This document shows, piece by piece, positions 4,540-5,861 of a stretch of 5,861 nucleotides of DNA. Source of the stretch: Patescibacteria group bacterium (GTDB taxonomy: Bacteria > Patescibacteriota > Minisyncoccia > Minisyncoccales > Staskawiczbacteraceae); assembly GCA_018894075.1 (NCBI GenBank), contig JAHIEB010000066.1, forward strand, positions 1-5,861. Direction: 5' to 3'. The translations under genes were made by a program, and so were the position numbers. Numbering within the stretch: the first letter of the stretch is position 1; each line of letters opens with the position of its first letter. A model generated the notes under the pieces. It saw only the letters and a list, made by a program, of their open reading frames with translations. It was not told the origin of the DNA and ran no database searches.

Positions 4540-5847
4540 ATGATTTCCCCAAACATTTTCAAGGCATACGACATCAGGGGCATATACCCTGCAGAGATTA
4601 ACGAAGAGACAGCCTACGCTATTGGGCAGGCTTTAGTAGCCGATACGAACGCTAAAACCGTGGCTTTGGGGCAGGATATTAGGTTATCATCTAAGTCTCT
4701 GGCCAAGGCTCTGTCTTTAGGCATTCTTGATTCAGGGGCTGACATATATGATTTAGGCCAGATACCGACTGAAATGATATATTATTCAGTCGGCAAAAAA
4801 GGCTATGACGCAGGAATAATGGTGACAGCCAGCCACAACCCGAAAGAATACAATGGCTTTAAAATGATAAAGAAAAGCAGTAATGGCTTTGAAATGATAA
4901 GTGGCAAGAGCCTTGCCTTGGGGGAGGTTGCTTCAACTAAAAAAGGAAGAAAAAAGAAGATTGATTTAAAGAAAGAGTATGCGCAGCATTGCCTTTCCCT
5001 ATTTCCTAAAAAAGATTTGCGCGTTGTTGTTGACGCCAGCAATGGTATGGCATCAAAAATAATTCCTTTTTTGGGCATAAAAACTATCCCCTTGAATTTC
5101 AAACTTGACGGTAGATTCCCGGGCCATTCTCCCAATCCCTTAGAGGAAGGTTCAACCCAACAGATTTCAAAAGCAGTTTTGGAGAAAAAGGCGGATTTTG
5201 GGGTCATCTTTGACGGGGACGCAGATAGGATATTTTTAATCACAGAAAAAGGAGAACTTGTGAGGGGAGATGCTACCCTTTTGCTTTTGGCAAAATACTT
5301 TTTAGATAATAAACTAGGAGATTCTTTTGCTTACAACTTAATCTGTTCTAGGGCTGTGCCTGAATTAATAGGGCAATGGGGAGGCAGGGCAGTAAGAACT
5401 CCAGTTGGATACTTGAATGTCAAAGAGGGGTTGGTTAAAAACAGCGGAGCACTCGGGGGAGAGATTTCAGGCCATTATTGTTTTAGAGATAATTTTTACG
5501 GGGATTCAGGCGTAATGGCTTTTCTGGTTTTACTGAATGTTTTGTCTGGTAAAAAGGCCTCTGAACTGGCGAAAGAAATGACTCCTTATGCAAAAGGAGC
5601 AGAGATAAACTTTACTGTAAAAGATAAAGAAGCAGTGATGCAGAAAGTAAAGGAGAAGTATGCGGACGGAAAGATAGATTATTTGGACGGCATAACAATC
5701 CAATACGAAAAGTGGTGGTTTAATTTAAGGCCGTCAAACACAGAACCTCTCTTAAGGCTTACCATTGAAGCAGAGGAAAGCAACCTATTGGAAGAGCAAA
5801 AAGCAAAATTAGTTTCCTTCATCCTTAGTTTTTGTAACTCTAAGTAA
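4540..5847 (+). CDS. manB: Phosphomannomutase/phosphoglucomutase family enzyme (alpha-D-phosphohexomutase)
   Basis: The family interconverts hexose 1-phosphate and 6-phosphate through a phosphoserine intermediate, feeding nucleotide-sugar synthesis for the cell surface. The 435 residues contain all four domains: 'FKAYDIRG' at the N-terminus, the catalytic loop 'TASHNP' with S98, the metal loop 'DGDADR' (225-230), the sugar-specificity loop 'GEISGHY' (307-313), and the phosphate loop 'RPSNTEP' (397-403). Length is slightly below the usual 450-465. One oddity is that the 'VGH..IK' motif typical of domain 3 reads 'VGYLNVK' here, with Tyr at 291. Substrate cannot be fixed from sequence; mannose and glucose phosphates are the likely choices, and the 'GEISGH' and 'RPSNTEP' loops fit PMM/PGM better than GlmM. 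The symbol is therefore tentative. The gene stands alone, diverges from rpsF, and ends just before a terminator-like sequence. Confidence 0.9.
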   Translation: MISPNIFKAYDIRGIYPAEINEETAYAIGQALVADTNAKTVALGQDIRLSSKSLAKALSLGILDSGADIYDLGQIPTEMIYYSVGKKGYDAGIMVTASHNPKEYNGFKMIKKSSNGFEMISGKSLALGEVASTKKGRKKKIDLKKEYAQHCLSLFPKKDLRVVVDASNGMASKIIPFLGIKTIPLNFKLDGRFPGHSPNPLEEGSTQQISKAVLEKKADFGVIFDGDADRIFLITEKGELVRGDATLLLLAKYFLDNKLGDSFAYNLICSRAVPELIGQWGGRAVRTPVGYLNVKEGLVKNSGALGGEISGHYCFRDNFYGDSGVMAFLVLLNVLSGKKASELAKEMTPYAKGAEINFTVKDKEAVMQKVKEKYADGKIDYLDGITIQYEKWWFNLRPSNTEPLLRLTIEAEESNLLEEQKAKLVSFILSFCNSK

Positions 5848-5848
5848 T

Positions 5849-5861
5849 CAAAAAACAGCCT
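5849..5861. terminator. Left half of a terminator, cut by the window end
   Basis: CAAAAAACAGCCT begins two bases after the mutase stop and is identical to the left arm of the terminator at 3401-3413. If the sequence continues with a GGCTG arm and a T-tract, this is a second copy of the same bidirectional terminator type. The right half lies outside the window, so this is inferred by similarity. Confidence 0.5.

Noticed and set aside
4481..4552. Longer rpsF start at 4552
   Set aside because: The extra 24 residues are not S6-like, the region contains the rpsF promoter, and it would overlap the divergent mutase gene.
1..5861. CRISPR array, mobile element, tRNA/rRNA gene, defence system or new protein family
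   Set aside because: No direct-repeat array, transposase, RNA gene or unassigned frame of useful size was found; recognised housekeeping genes account for nearly all bases, and gaps are at most 61 bp.

Overview
The window looks like ordinary housekeeping chromosome from a streamlined bacterium, most likely a member of the Patescibacteria/CPR (Parcubacteria-like). That placement is inferred. It rests on the very short intergenic gaps (59-61 bp at promoters, 34 bp at a convergent junction), the moderately AT-rich composition, the compact ftsK-recA unit, a bS6 with a charged tail ending in a helix, and an rpsF-ssb-rpsR operon with no rplI behind it. TGA ends the ftsK frame exactly where recA begins, so this is not a TGA-recoding lineage such as Absconditabacteria/Gracilibacteria.

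Layout. (1) 3-218 (+) is the C-terminal end of rpoC, followed by a GC-rich hairpin terminator at 224-247. (2) 280-2421 (+) is ftsK/spoIIIE, a membrane-anchored DNA translocase. It overlaps recA (2418-3395, +) by the four bases ATGA, so the two form one transcription unit driven by an extended -10 promoter at 260-268. (3) A hairpin at 3402-3428 with an A-tract before it and a T-tract after it serves as a shared terminator for recA and for the convergent operon on the minus strand. (4) That minus-strand operon reads rpsF (bS6, 4480-4079), ssb (4078-3632), rpsR (bS18, 3627-3430). It has a near-consensus promoter at 4518-4490. (5) 4540-5847 (+) is a phosphomannomutase/phosphoglucomutase family gene that diverges from rpsF. 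The last 13 bases of the window repeat the left half of the 3402-3428 terminator.

How the genes relate. RpoC belongs to transcription. FtsK pumps the chromosome terminus through the division septum, RecA repairs broken or stalled DNA, and SSB coats single-stranded DNA for replication and for RecA-dependent repair. bS6 and bS18 form a heterodimer on the platform of the 30S subunit. The hexose-phosphate mutase supplies sugar phosphates for cell-surface or glycan synthesis.

I found no mobile element, CRISPR array, RNA gene or unrecognised protein. I do not think an undescribed system is encoded here. The most interesting signal is regulatory: all three promoters have a TGnTATAAT extended -10 placed only 8-11 bases before the start codon, which predicts leaderless mRNAs for all three operon-leading genes. 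Two downstream genes, recA and ssb, do carry Shine-Dalgarno-like sequences. The rpsF and mutase promoters also overlap head to head.
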